NCBI GenBank assembly: GCA_004570425.1 | Contig: SPQJ01000008.1 | Location: forward strand, 50,714 to 114,713 | From: Bacillus sp. AZ43 | GTDB lineage: Bacteria; Actinomycetota; Actinomycetes; Mycobacteriales; Geodermatophilaceae | Direction: 5' to 3' | Length of the DNA: 64,000 nt | Shown here: positions 24,800-32,626 of the stretch, piece after piece | Layout: every line of letters begins with the position of its first letter | How positions within the stretch are numbered: the stretch's first letter is position 1 | Made by a program: the position numbers and the translations under genes | Notes under the pieces: model-generated | What the model was told of the DNA's origin: nothing | The model's input: the letters and a program-made list of their open reading frames with translations, nothing else | The model's database searches: none

Positions 24800-26101
24800 A
24801 TGGCCGTCGACGCCGCCGCCGGACTCGCCGCTCCGCAGGCCCGGCCGCTGGAGGACATCGACCTCTCCGACCGCGACTTCTGGGTCGAGCCGCCGGAGGT
24901 GCGCCACGCGGTGTTCGACCGGCTGCGCGCCGAGCGCCCGTTCGCGTTCTTCGCCGAGCCGGAGGTGCCCGGCATGCCGATGGGCCCGGGCTACTGGGCG
25001 GTGACCCGACACGCCGACCTGGACGCCATCAGCTCCCAGCCGCAGGTCTTCTGCTCGGGCAAGGGCGCGGTCTCCATCCAGGACATCCCGGCCGACCTCA
25101 ACGAGTTCTACGGCTCGATGATCAGCATGGACGACCCGCGGCACGCCCGGATCCGGCGGATCGTGTCGAAGACCTTCACGCCACGGATGCTCGAGCAGGT
25201 GGTCGACTCCGTCCGCGGCATCGTCGACGAGGTGCTCACCGAGGCGCGCCGGAAGGCCGAGGCCGGCGACGGGACCCTCGACGTGGTGGCCGACATCGCC
25301 GCGCCGATCCCGCTGCGGGTCATCTGCGACATGATGGGTGTCCCCGCGGAGGACCGCGAGCAGGTGCTCACGGCGTCCAACATCATCCTGTCCGGCGGCG
25401 ACCCCGAGCTGATCGAGGACCAGGAGGAGCCGCTCACCGCGCTGTTCGAGGCCGGTATCGCGCTGGCCGGGATCATGGAGCGGCTGGCCGCCGAGCGGCT
25501 GGAGCGCCCCACCGCCGATCTGACGACGGCGCTGGTGACGACGGAGGTCGACGGCGAGCGGCTGACCCACCAGGAGATCGCCTCGTTCTTCATCCTCCTG
25601 CTGGTGGCGGGCAACGAGACCACCCGCAACGCCATCTCCCAGGGCATCCTCACGCTGTCGGAGCACCCCGACCAGCGGGCCCGGTGGATGGCCGACCCCT
25701 CGGTGGACAAGACGGCCGTCGAGGAGGTCGTGCGCTGGACCAGCCCGATCACCTGGATGCGCCGCACGGCCACCCAGGACGGCGAGGTGAACGGCCACCG
25801 GTTCTCCGCCGGCGACAAGTTCCTGCTCTTCTACGCCGCGGCCAACCGGGACCCGGAGCTGATCGCGAACCCCCACGTGTTCGACGTGACCCGCGACCCC
25901 AACCCGCACGTCGGGTTCGGCGGCCACGGCCCGCACTTCTGCCTGGGCGCGCACCTGGCCCGCCGGGAGCTCGCGGTGACCTTCCGCCGGCTCTTCGAAC
26001 TGATGCCCGACCTGGAGGTGGCCGGAGAACCCGCCCGCCTGCGGTCGTCGTTCGTCAACGGGCTCAAGCGGCTGCCGGCCCGGCTGACGGGTGCGCGATG
26101 A
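24800..26101 (+). CDS. Cytochrome P450 (CYP124/CYP125-like lipid hydroxylase group)
   Basis: A 433-residue soluble P450. It has the I-helix oxygen-activation motif AGNETTRN, the K-helix ExxR in EEVVRW, MRRTATQDGEV, DPNPHVGFGGHGPHFC and the heme-ligand loop FGGHGPHFCLGAH with C381. The MDDPRHARIRRIVSKTFTPRM segment and the TSPITWMRRTA region are closest, from memory, to mycobacterial CYP124/CYP125/CYP142 enzymes, which hydroxylate methyl-branched or sterol side-chain termini. ATG 24800 follows AGGAGGTCGCCCC. The next gene encodes a 3Fe-4S ferredoxin with a 4-base overlap, a dedicated electron donor. The substrate is unknown. Confidence 0.92.
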   Translation: MAVDAAAGLAAPQARPLEDIDLSDRDFWVEPPEVRHAVFDRLRAERPFAFFAEPEVPGMPMGPGYWAVTRHADLDAISSQPQVFCSGKGAVSIQDIPADLNEFYGSMISMDDPRHARIRRIVSKTFTPRMLEQVVDSVRGIVDEVLTEARRKAEAGDGTLDVVADIAAPIPLRVICDMMGVPAEDREQVLTASNIILSGGDPELIEDQEEPLTALFEAGIALAGIMERLAAERLERPTADLTTALVTTEVDGERLTHQEIASFFILLLVAGNETTRNAISQGILTLSEHPDQRARWMADPSVDKTAVEEVVRWTSPITWMRRTATQDGEVNGHRFSAGDKFLLFYAAANRDPELIANPHVFDVTRDPNPHVGFGGHGPHFCLGAHLARRELAVTFRRLFELMPDLEVAGEPARLRSSFVNGLKRLPARLTGAR

Positions 26102-26292
26102 CGCGGGTGGAGGTCGACCGGGAGATGTGCGTCGGCTCCGGGGCGTGCGAGGCGCTGGCGCCCGACGTCTTCGAGGTCGACGACGACGGCGTCCTGGTCG
26201 TGCACCGGCCCGAGCCCGCCGACGACGAGATCCGGGACGTCGAGGACGCCGTCCGGGCGTGCCCGACGCGGGCCCTCTCGCTGGCCGAGTGA
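26098..26292 (+). CDS. 3Fe-4S ferredoxin (P450 redox partner)
   Basis: A 64-residue ferredoxin. Three cysteines (C11, C17, and C55 before Pro) fit the CxxxxxC...CP pattern of the single 3Fe-4S ferredoxins found beside actinobacterial P450s; the position that would give a 4Fe-4S cluster is not Cys. It is acidic, as donors to P450s usually are. The start ATG overlaps the P450 stop (ATGA), which supports coupled production and electron transfer to that P450. No ferredoxin reductase gene is adjacent, so reduction must come from elsewhere. Confidence 0.92.
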   Translation: MTRVEVDREMCVGSGACEALAPDVFEVDDDGVLVVHRPEPADDEIRDVEDAVRACPTRALSLAE

Positions 26293-26324
26293 TCGAAGCC
26301 GGTCGGCCGGGGTAGGGGAGCGCC

Positions 26325-26615
26325 ATGGAGCCCACCGTGCAGGACGTCCCGGACGCGAGCCGCTACGAGATCCGCGAGGGCGAGCAGCTGCTCGGCCACG
26401 CCGACTACGAGCGCCGCGGGGACACGACAGTCTTCACCCACACCGAGGTCGACCAGGACTCCGGCCGGAAGGGGCTGGGCAGCACGCTGGTCCGCGCCGC
26501 CCTCGACGACGTGCGCGCCAAGGGCGGCTCCGTCGTCCCGAAGTGCTCGTTCGTCCGGGGCTGGATCGAGAAGCACGAGGAGTACGCCGACCTGGTCGCA
26601 GCTCCGGGGAGCTGA
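26325..26615 (+). CDS. Small GNAT-like N-acetyltransferase (YjdJ/YidJ type)
   Basis: A 96-residue protein of the minimal GNAT group (GCN5-related N-acetyltransferase-like). Recognisable parts are RYEIREGEQLLGHADYERR, the TEVDQDSGRKGLGSTLVRAALDDVR acetyl-CoA loop (Q/RxxGxG/A variant) and the VPKCSFVRGWIEKHEEYADLV tail conserved in this family. ATG 26325 follows AGGGGAG. These short proteins acetylate unknown targets; they lack the N-terminal part of full GNAT enzymes. The gene is 32 bases after the ferredoxin gene and may belong to that operon, though the link is probably positional. Confidence 0.85.
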   Translation: MEPTVQDVPDASRYEIREGEQLLGHADYERRGDTTVFTHTEVDQDSGRKGLGSTLVRAALDDVRAKGGSVVPKCSFVRGWIEKHEEYADLVAAPGS

Positions 26616-26618
26616 GGC

Positions 26619-27128
26619 CTACAGGACGTGGTGGCCGTACATCTCGCCGAGCGGGTCGGCGATGAGCTCGATGCGGGCGCCGTCGGGGTCGCGGAAGTAG
26701 ACCGACACCCCGCTGTGCACCTCGTGCTCGACGCCGGCCTCGGTGAGCCGCTCGACGAGCGTCGACCAGCGCTCCGGGTCGACGCTGATCGCCATGTGGT
26801 GCAGGCCGCCGAGCACCTCGGCGTACGGCCCGACGTCCAGGCCGGGGAAGTCGAAGAAGGCCAGCAGGTTGCCGTGGCCGATGTCGAAGAAGAAGTGCGA
26901 CGACCCCGGGTAGTCGCGGTTCTCGATCAGCTCGGTCAGCGGGAAGCCCAGTACGTCCTGGTAGAAGCGGATGGTCCGCTCGACGTCGCTGCTGATCAGC
27001 GCCGTGTGGTGCAGGCCGCGCGCCGTGGAGGCGGGGCGCACACCGGAGGGCTGCAGGTACGCCTCGCGGAGCCGGGCGCGCTCGGCCTCGAGGGCGGCGA
27101 GGTCAGGGGTGGTCTCGGACGCGGTCAC
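26619..27128 (-). CDS. VOC superfamily protein (glyoxalase / ring-cleavage dioxygenase fold)
   Basis: A 169-residue vicinal-oxygen-chelate protein. Paired beta-alpha modules carry the metal ligands: HHTALISSDVERTIRFYQDVLGF, HHMAISVD and the terminal Glu in ARIELIAD. An N-terminal helical extension (LAALEAERARLREAYLQ) precedes the fold. VOC proteins cover glyoxalases, extradiol dioxygenases and antibiotic-binding proteins, so the reaction cannot be fixed. GTG 27128 follows GAGGAGGATGACC. It is divergent from the monooxygenase-like gene, 82 bases away, and the two may share control. Confidence 0.85.
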   Translation of the reverse strand: MTASETTPDLAALEAERARLREAYLQPSGVRPASTARGLHHTALISSDVERTIRFYQDVLGFPLTELIENRDYPGSSHFFFDIGHGNLLAFFDFPGLDVGPYAEVLGGLHHMAISVDPERWSTLVERLTEAGVEHEVHSGVSVYFRDPDGARIELIADPLGEMYGHHVL

Positions 27129-27210
27129 GCGGTCATCCTCCTCGTTCGGACTCGTCCTGGCGACAACCGCGGTGGTCGCTGCCCGCTTCCCGGTCCGTAC
27201 GGTGCCGGGG

Positions 27211-27522
27211 GTGATCCTCGAGCACGCGCTCCTGTCCGTGCGGCCCGGCGAGCAGCAGGCCTTCGAGCAGGCGTTCGCGGAGGCCCGGCAGATCATCGCG
27301 GGGATGCCCGGGTTCGGGAGGCTGACCCTCTCGCGCTGCATCGAGCGGGCCGGGACCTACCTGCTCCTCGTCGAGTGGGCGACGCTGGAGGACCACACGG
27401 AGGGCTTCCGCGGATCGCCGGAGTACCAGCGGTGGCGCGAGCTGCTGCACTCCTTCTACGACCCGTTCCCGACCGTCGAGCACTACACGACCGTGCTCAC
27501 CGCCGACCCGCTCAGGCGCTGA
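27211..27522 (+). CDS. Antibiotic biosynthesis monooxygenase (ABM) domain protein
   Basis: A 103-residue ferredoxin-like dimeric alpha/beta barrel protein. The pattern MILEHALLSVRPGEQQAFEQAFAEA...IIAGMPGF...LTLSRCIER.GTYLLLVEWATLEDH...F..SPEYQRWRELLHSFYDPFPTVEHY is typical of ABM and YbaW-like quinol/heme monooxygenases. No cofactor motif is needed in this group. GTG 27211 is chosen because the barrel begins at once. A function in aromatic or quinone turnover is a family-level guess; no biosynthetic cluster is nearby. Confidence 0.85.
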   Translation: MILEHALLSVRPGEQQAFEQAFAEARQIIAGMPGFGRLTLSRCIERAGTYLLLVEWATLEDHTEGFRGSPEYQRWRELLHSFYDPFPTVEHYTTVLTADPLRR

Positions 27523-27587
27523 GCGCCTCGCCGGGCGGGAGCGGTCGCCCCGCGGGCGGCGCGCAGCGAGGCGCCTAGGCTTCGCCC

Positions 27588-27642
27588 GGCCCCGTCCCGA
27601 GGCTCTGCCCGAGCCGGCGAGGGGTGAGGAGGAGGGGGCCCC
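27588..27642 (-). repeat. Palindromic intergenic repeat, copy C (inverted)
   Basis: The same element as copies A, B and D, in reverse orientation and the most diverged. The outer arm is GGGGCCCCC rather than AGGACCCCG, while the CTCCTCACCCCTCGC core is unchanged. It lies 65 bases after the ABM stop and 36 bases before map, the only copy between co-directional genes. Confidence 0.75.
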
Positions 27643-27678
27643 TCCCGTACCGGGATGGTCGTACCGGAAGGTGGAGAC

Positions 27679-28449
27679 ATGATCGAACTGCGCACCCCCG
27701 GCGAGCTGGACGCCATGCGCGCCGCGGGAGCCGTCGTCGCGGACATGCTGGCGGCCGTCCGGGCCGTGGCCGCGCCGGGCGTGCGGCTGAGCCAGCTCGA
27801 CGCCGTGGCCCGCGACGTCCTCGCCGACGCCGGCGCCACCTCGCCGTTCCTCGGCTACGCGCCGTTGCCGACGACTCCGCCGTTCCCGGGCGTGGTCTGC
27901 CTGTCGGTCAACGACGTCGCGCTGCACGGCATCCCGACCCCCGACGTCCTGGACGAGGGCGACCTGCTCAGCGTGGACGCCGGCGCGACCCTCGACGGCT
28001 GGGTGGGCGACAGCGCCATCACCTTCCCGGTGGGCACGCCGCGCCCGGAGGACCTCGAGCTGATCGCCACCACCGAGCGTGCGCTGCAGGCGGGCATCGC
28101 CGCGGCGGTCGTCGGCAACCGGGTGGGCGACATCTCGGCGGCCATCGGCGCGGTCGGCCGGGCCGGAGGAGTCGGCATCAACACCGACCAGGGCGGCCAC
28201 GGCGTCGGTCGGACCATGCACGAGGCGCCGTCCGTGCCCAACGAGGGGCGTCCCGGCCGTGGCGTGCCGCTGCGCCCCGGGCTGGTCATCGCCATCGAGC
28301 CGTGGTTCCTGGCCGGCGGGAACGACGACTACAAGGTCGACGCCGACGGCTGGACGCTGCGCAGCGCCGACGGCAGCCGCGCCGCACACGTCGAGCACAC
28401 CGTCGCCGTCACCGAGGACGGCCCGAGAATTCTGACCCTTCCGCGTTGA
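27679..28449 (+). CDS. map: Type I methionine aminopeptidase
   Basis: A 256-residue cytosolic enzyme that removes the initiator methionine from new proteins. The pita-bread fold ligands are present: LHGIP histidine, the two aspartates of SVDAGATLDGWVGDSAI, GGHGVGRTMHE histidines, IAIEPW and HVEHTVAV glutamates. It lacks the N-terminal zinc/SH3-binding extension found in some actinobacterial MetAPs. ATG 27679 follows GGTGGAGAC. Actinomycetes usually carry more than one map gene; this copy is not next to adk/secY, so it is probably the second one. A repeat element starts 3 bases after the stop. Confidence 0.93.
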   Translation: MIELRTPGELDAMRAAGAVVADMLAAVRAVAAPGVRLSQLDAVARDVLADAGATSPFLGYAPLPTTPPFPGVVCLSVNDVALHGIPTPDVLDEGDLLSVDAGATLDGWVGDSAITFPVGTPRPEDLELIATTERALQAGIAAAVVGNRVGDISAAIGAVGRAGGVGINTDQGGHGVGRTMHEAPSVPNEGRPGRGVPLRPGLVIAIEPWFLAGGNDDYKVDADGWTLRSADGSRAAHVEHTVAVTEDGPRILTLPR

Positions 28450-28451
28450 CC

Positions 28452-28506
28452 GGCCCTGTCCAGAGTCTCGCCCCGAGCGTGCGAGGGGTGAGGAGGACGG
28501 GGTCCT
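28452..28506 (-). repeat. Palindromic intergenic repeat, copy D (inverted)
   Basis: The reverse complement is nearly identical to copy B (two or three changes). It fills the convergent gap between map, starting 3 bases after its stop, and the metB-like gene. Position and symmetry fit a bidirectional terminator. Confidence 0.8.
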
Positions 28507-28527
28507 TCTGCTGACGGCGGCCCGGAG

Positions 28528-29664
28528 CTAGCCGAGCGCCTGCTCGAGGTCGGCGAGGAGGTCGTCGACGTCCTCGATGCCGACCGACAGCCGGACCAGG
28601 TCGGCCGGCACCTCCAGCGGCGAACCTGCGGCGCTGGCGTGCGTCATGCGGCCGGGGTGCTCGATGAGCGACTCCACCCCGCCCAGCGACTCGGCCAGCG
28701 TGAACAGCCGCGTCCGCTCGCAGACCTTCAGCGCCTGCTCCTCGCCACCGCGCAGCCGGAACGACAGCATCCCCCCGAACCCGGACATCTGCTTCGCGGC
28801 GACCTCGTGCCCGGGGTGGTCGGGGAGCCCCGGGTAGAGCACGGAAGCGACGTCGGGGTGCCCGAGCAGGAACTCGGCGATCCGGGCGGCGTTGGCCTGG
28901 TGCCGGTCCATCCGGACGCCGAGGGTCTTGAGGCTGCGCAGCACCATCCACGAGTCGAAGGGGCTCGCCACCGCGCCCATCGCGTTGTGGTTGTACGCCA
29001 GCTGCTCCCCGAGGGCGGCGTCCCGCGCGACGAGCGCGCCCCCGACGACGTCGGAGTGGCCACCGAGGTACTTCGTGGTCGAGTGCACGACGACGTCGGC
29101 GCCCAGGGTCAGCGGCCGCTGCAGGTAGGGCGAGGCGAACGTGTTGTCGACGACGAGCAGGGCGCCCGCCTCGTGGGCCACCGCTGCCGTGCGCTCGATG
29201 TCGGTGATGTTCAGCAGCGGGTTGCTCGGTGTCTCGCACCAGACCACCCGCGTCGTCGGCCGGATCGCCGCGCGCAGGGCCTCGGCGTCGTCGAGGTCGA
29301 CCGGCGTGTGCTCGAGGCCCCACTCCGACAGCACGCGGGAGATGAGCCGGAACGTGCCCCCGTACGCGTCGCCGCCGAGGACGACGTGGTCGCCGGAGCG
29401 GCAGGTGGTGCGGAGCAGGGTGTCCTCCGCCGCCAGCCCCGACGCGAACGCCAGCGCCGTCGTCCCCTCCTCGAGGGCGGCGAGCGCGGCGTGCAGCGTG
29501 TCGCGGGTGGGGTTGCCGCTGCGGCTGTACTCGTAGCCGCCCCGCAGCCCCCCGACGCCGTCCTGCTTGTAGGTGGTCGTCAGGTGCACCGGCGGGATGA
29601 CCGCGCCGGTCGCCGGGTCGGGGTCCTGCCCGGCGTGGATGGCCCGGGTGTTGAAACCGCTCAT
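28528..29664 (-). CDS. metB: Cystathionine gamma-synthase / gamma-lyase (Cys/Met PLP enzyme)
   Basis: A 378-residue fold-type I PLP enzyme. The Schiff-base lysine is in HSTTKYLGGHSD; the substrate and phosphate-binding segments EYSRSGNPTRD, FASGLAAEDT, ETPSNPLLNITD and DNTFASPYLQRPL are all present. The start ATG shares one base with the cbs stop (TGATG), so the two are one operon. With cystathionine beta-synthase upstream, gamma-lyase activity (reverse transsulfuration, cystathionine to cysteine) is at least as likely as the synthase reaction suggested by the name; M. tuberculosis Rv1077-Rv1079 are arranged alike. Confidence 0.92.
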   Translation of the reverse strand: MSGFNTRAIHAGQDPDPATGAVIPPVHLTTTYKQDGVGGLRGGYEYSRSGNPTRDTLHAALAALEEGTTALAFASGLAAEDTLLRTTCRSGDHVVLGGDAYGGTFRLISRVLSEWGLEHTPVDLDDAEALRAAIRPTTRVVWCETPSNPLLNITDIERTAAVAHEAGALLVVDNTFASPYLQRPLTLGADVVVHSTTKYLGGHSDVVGGALVARDAALGEQLAYNHNAMGAVASPFDSWMVLRSLKTLGVRMDRHQANAARIAEFLLGHPDVASVLYPGLPDHPGHEVAAKQMSGFGGMLSFRLRGGEEQALKVCERTRLFTLAESLGGVESLIEHPGRMTHASAAGSPLEVPADLVRLSVGIEDVDDLLADLEQALG

Positions 29665-31055
29665 CACGCGACCGTATGCGGCAGGCCGGCGAGGTGCCCG
29701 AGCACGTCCTGCCGGGTGACGACTCCGGCGGGCTTGCCGTCGACGTGCACCAGCAGCGCGTCGGCGGAGCCGAGCGCCGCGACCGCCTCGGTGACCGGCT
29801 CGCCCGACCCGATGATCGGCAGCGGGGGCGACATGTGCTTCTCCACCCGGTCGGCCAGGCTGGCCGTCCCGGCGAAGAGGGCGTCGAGCAGCGCCTTCTC
29901 GTCGACCGAGCCGACCACCTCGCCCGCGGTCACCGGCGGCTCGGCCCGGACGACGGGCAGCTGGCTGACGCCGTACTCGCGCAGGATGTCGATGGCGTCG
30001 CGCACGGTCTCGTTCGGGTGGGTGTGCACCAGGGTCGGGGTCTCGCCGCCCTTGGTGTGCAGCAGCTCGCCGACGGTCTCGCCGGACGCCGTGTCGAGGA
30101 AGCCGTAGTCGGACATCCAGCTGTCGCTGAAGATCTTGTTGAGGTAGCCGCGACCGCCGTCGGGCAGGAGGACGACGAGGACGTCGTCCTTGGTGAGCTT
30201 CTCCGCGGCCCGGAGCGCGGCGACGACGGCCATCCCGCAGGAGCCGCCGACCAGCAGGCCCTCCTCGCGGGCGAGCCGGCGGGTCATCGCGAACGAGTCG
30301 CCGTCGGACACGGCGATGATCTCGTCGGCGATCTCCCGGTCGTAGGTGGACGGCCAGAAGTCCTCGCCCACGCCCTCCACGAGGTAGGGCCGCCCGGTCC
30401 CGCCCGAGTAGACCGAGCCCTCTGGGTCGGCACCGATGACGCGGACCTTCCCGCCGGAGGCCTCCTTGAGGTAGCGGCCGATGCCGCTGATCGTGCCGCC
30501 GGTGCCCATGCCGGTCACGAAGTGCGTGATCCGGCCCTCGGTCTGCGCCCAGATCTCCGGCCCGGTCGTCTCGTAGTGCGACTGCGGGTTGGCCGGGTTG
30601 GAGTACTGGTCGGGCTTCCAGCCGCCCGGGGTCTCGCGGGCCAGCCGGTCGCTGACCGAGTAGTACGAGCGGGGGTCGGACGGATCCACCGCGGTGGGGC
30701 AGACGACCACCTCGGCGCCGTAGGCCTTGAGGACGTTGATCTTCTCCTGACCCACCTTGTCGGGGCAGATGAAGATGCATCTGTAGCCGCGCTGCTGGGC
30801 CACCAGCGCCAGGCCGATGCCGGTGTTGCCGCTGGTCGGCTCCACGATGGTGCCGCCGGGCTGCAGCGCGCCGCTGGCCTCGGCGGCGTCGACCATCCGC
30901 ACGGCGATGCGGTCCTTCACCGACCCCCCGGGGTTGAGGTACTCGACCTTGGCCAGCACCAGGGGCGCGTCGGGGCCCAGGTCCCGGGTCACCGACGTGA
31001 GCCGGACCAGCGGGGTGTTGCCGACCAGGTCGACGACGTTCTCGGCGTACTGCAC
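29664..31055 (-). CDS. cbs: Cystathionine beta-synthase
   Basis: 463 residues. The N-terminal fold-type II PLP domain (about 1-320) has the Schiff-base lysine in [11 protein letters not shown], the SGNTGIG substrate loop and the [10 protein letters not shown] phosphate cup. The C-terminal pair of CBS motifs (about 340-460; [31 protein letters not shown] and [25 protein letters not shown]) is the regulatory Bateman module. It joins serine and homocysteine to cystathionine. No heme-binding N-terminal extension is present, as in other bacteria. GTG 31055 follows GAGGAGGACGGATCC. It is first gene of the transsulfuration operon with the metB-like gene. Confidence 0.94.
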   Translation of the reverse strand: MQYAENVVDLVGNTPLVRLTSVTRDLGPDAPLVLAKVEYLNPGGSVKDRIAVRMVDAAEASGALQPGGTIVEPTSGNTGIGLALVAQQRGYRCIFICPDKVGQEKINVLKAYGAEVVVCPTAVDPSDPRSYYSVSDRLARETPGGWKPDQYSNPANPQSHYETTGPEIWAQTEGRITHFVTGMGTGGTISGIGRYLKEASGGKVRVIGADPEGSVYSGGTGRPYLVEGVGEDFWPSTYDREIADEIIAVSDGDSFAMTRRLAREEGLLVGGSCGMAVVAALRAAEKLTKDDVLVVLLPDGGRGYLNKIFSDSWMSDYGFLDTASGETVGELLHTKGGETPTLVHTHPNETVRDAIDILREYGVSQLPVVRAEPPVTAGEVVGSVDEKALLDALFAGTASLADRVEKHMSPPLPIIGSGEPVTEAVAALGSADALLVHVDGKPAGVVTRQDVLGHLAGLPHTVA

Positions 31056-31164
31056 GGATCCGTCCTCCTCGGGTGCGGGGCCCGGTGGGGCCCGCCGCGG
31101 TCCCATCCCACCAGACGCGACCTCGAGCGTGCGCCGCGCCGCCGGCGCGGGGAAGGATGCGGGC

Positions 31165-32169
31165 ATGACCTCTCCCGTGGGAACCCGAACCCTCGGCGGC
31201 CTGACCGTCTCCTCCCTCGGCCTGGGCTGCATGGGCATGAGCCAGATGTACGGGGCCGCCGACCGGCAGGAGTCGATCGCGACCATCCACCGCGCGCTCG
31301 ACCTCGGCGTCACCTTCCTCGACACCTCCGACGTCTACGGCAGCGGCCACAACGAGGAGCTGGTGGGGGAGGCGATCGCCGGGCGCCGGGACGAGGTGCA
31401 GCTGGCGACCAAGTTCTCGCTCACCCGCACCCCGGGCGGCGGCATGACCATCGACGGGCGGCCGGAGAACGTGCGGGCCTGCGCCGAGGCCAGCCTCCGG
31501 AGGCTGCGGGTCGACGTCATCGACCTCTACTACCAGCACCGGGTCGACCCGCAGGTGCCCATCGAGGACACCGTCGGCGCCATGGCCGAGCTCGTGCAGC
31601 AGGGCAAGGTCCGGTACCTGGGGCTGTCGGAGGCGAGCGCCACCTCGATCCGGCGGGCGGTCGCGGTGCACCCGATCGCCGCGCTGCAGAGCGAGTGGTC
31701 GCTGTGGACCCGCGATCTCGAGGGGGAGGTCCTCGGCGTCGCCCGCGAGCACGGCATCGGCATCGTCCCCTTCAGCCCGCTGGGCCGCGGCTTCCTCACC
31801 GGCGCGATCACCGGCCCCGACGACTTCGCCGAGGACGACTGGCGCCGCAACCACCCGCGGTTCACCGGGGACGCGTTCGCGGCCAACCTGCGGCTGGTCG
31901 ACGCCGTCCGCGCGCTGGCGGAGGAGAAGGGGGTGACGCCCGGCCAGCTCGCGCTGGCCTGGGTCCTCGCGCAGGGGGACGACGTCGTCCCCATCCCCGG
32001 GACGAAGCGGCGCAGCTACCTGGAGGAGAACGTGGCCGCCGCGGCCGTGCGGCTGACCGCCGAGGACCTCGACCGGCTCGACGCCATCGCCCCGCCCGGG
32101 GTGGCGGTCGGCGGGCGGTACGTCGACAGCGCCTACGCCTACGGCGACAGCCCGGAGAAGGTGGCGTGA
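31165..32169 (+). CDS. Aldo/keto reductase
   Basis: A 334-residue TIM-barrel NADPH-dependent oxidoreductase. The catalytic tetrad is recognisable: Asp and Tyr in [11 protein letters not shown], Lys in LATKFS, His in YYQHRVDP. The cofactor end reads [15 protein letters not shown]. It belongs to the AKR13/YakC-like group that includes pyridoxal- and aldehyde-reducing enzymes. ATG 31165 is 5 bases after GAAGGATGC. The XdhC-domain gene starts inside its stop (GTGA), and a sugar kinase follows, so a small three-gene operon is likely. The physiological substrate cannot be read from the sequence. Confidence 0.92.
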   Translation: MTSPVGTRTLGGLTVSSLGLGCMGMSQMYGAADRQESIATIHRALDLGVTFLDTSDVYGSGHNEELVGEAIAGRRDEVQLATKFSLTRTPGGGMTIDGRPENVRACAEASLRRLRVDVIDLYYQHRVDPQVPIEDTVGAMAELVQQGKVRYLGLSEASATSIRRAVAVHPIAALQSEWSLWTRDLEGEVLGVAREHGIGIVPFSPLGRGFLTGAITGPDDFAEDDWRRNHPRFTGDAFAANLRLVDAVRALAEEKGVTPGQLALAWVLAQGDDVVPIPGTKRRSYLEENVAAAAVRLTAEDLDRLDAIAPPGVAVGGRYVDSAYAYGDSPEKVA

Positions 32170-32618
32170 CCGACCGGCTGCTGGTCGCCGTGTTCGCCTC
32201 ACCGGTGTCCGAGGTGCTGGCCCGGTGGGGCACCGAGCTGGGGTTCCGCGTCCACGTCCTGGACCCCGACCCGTCCCGGGGCGCGCAGATCACCGGCTTC
32301 GCCCAGGTCGAGGACGATCTCGCGGACGCCGACGTGGTGATCACCGCCCACCACCGGGACGAGCTGGGCGAGGTGCTCCGCGACGCGCTCGCCCGTCCGA
32401 CCCGGTGGATCGGCGTGATGGGCAACCCGCGGCACGAGGGCCCGCACGTGGCGGCGCTGACCGCGCTCGGGGTGCCCGCGGAGCAGATCGCCCGGGTGCA
32501 CCGCCCCATCGGCCTGGACATCGGCTCGAAGCAGCCGGCCGAGATCGCGCTCTCCACGCTCGCCGGACTGCTCGCCGACCGCAACGGCCGCTCCGGCGGC
32601 TTCGCCCACGGCGGCTGA
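32166..32618 (+). CDS. Stand-alone XdhC C-terminal Rossmann domain protein
   Basis: A 150-residue protein corresponding only to the C-terminal XdhC/CoxI Rossmann domain ([32 protein letters not shown]..., [22 protein letters not shown], and the closing [33 protein letters not shown]). Full XdhC proteins bind molybdenum cofactor and insert it into xanthine dehydrogenase-type enzymes; the N-terminal domain is missing here and no molybdo-enzyme gene is nearby. The GTG start overlaps the aldo/keto reductase stop. It could be a split maturation factor or have been repurposed as a nucleotide-binding protein. Confidence 0.85.
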   Translation: MTDRLLVAVFASPVSEVLARWGTELGFRVHVLDPDPSRGAQITGFAQVEDDLADADVVITAHHRDELGEVLRDALARPTRWIGVMGNPRHEGPHVAALTALGVPAEQIARVHRPIGLDIGSKQPAEIALSTLAGLLADRNGRSGGFAHGG

Positions 32619-32626
32619 CCGCGACC

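Noticed and set aside
28528..32202. A single long frame running from the reductase region through cbs into metB
   Set aside because: Only its last 378 codons match a protein (metB). The rest is an off-frame reading of cbs, which has its own clear frame and start.
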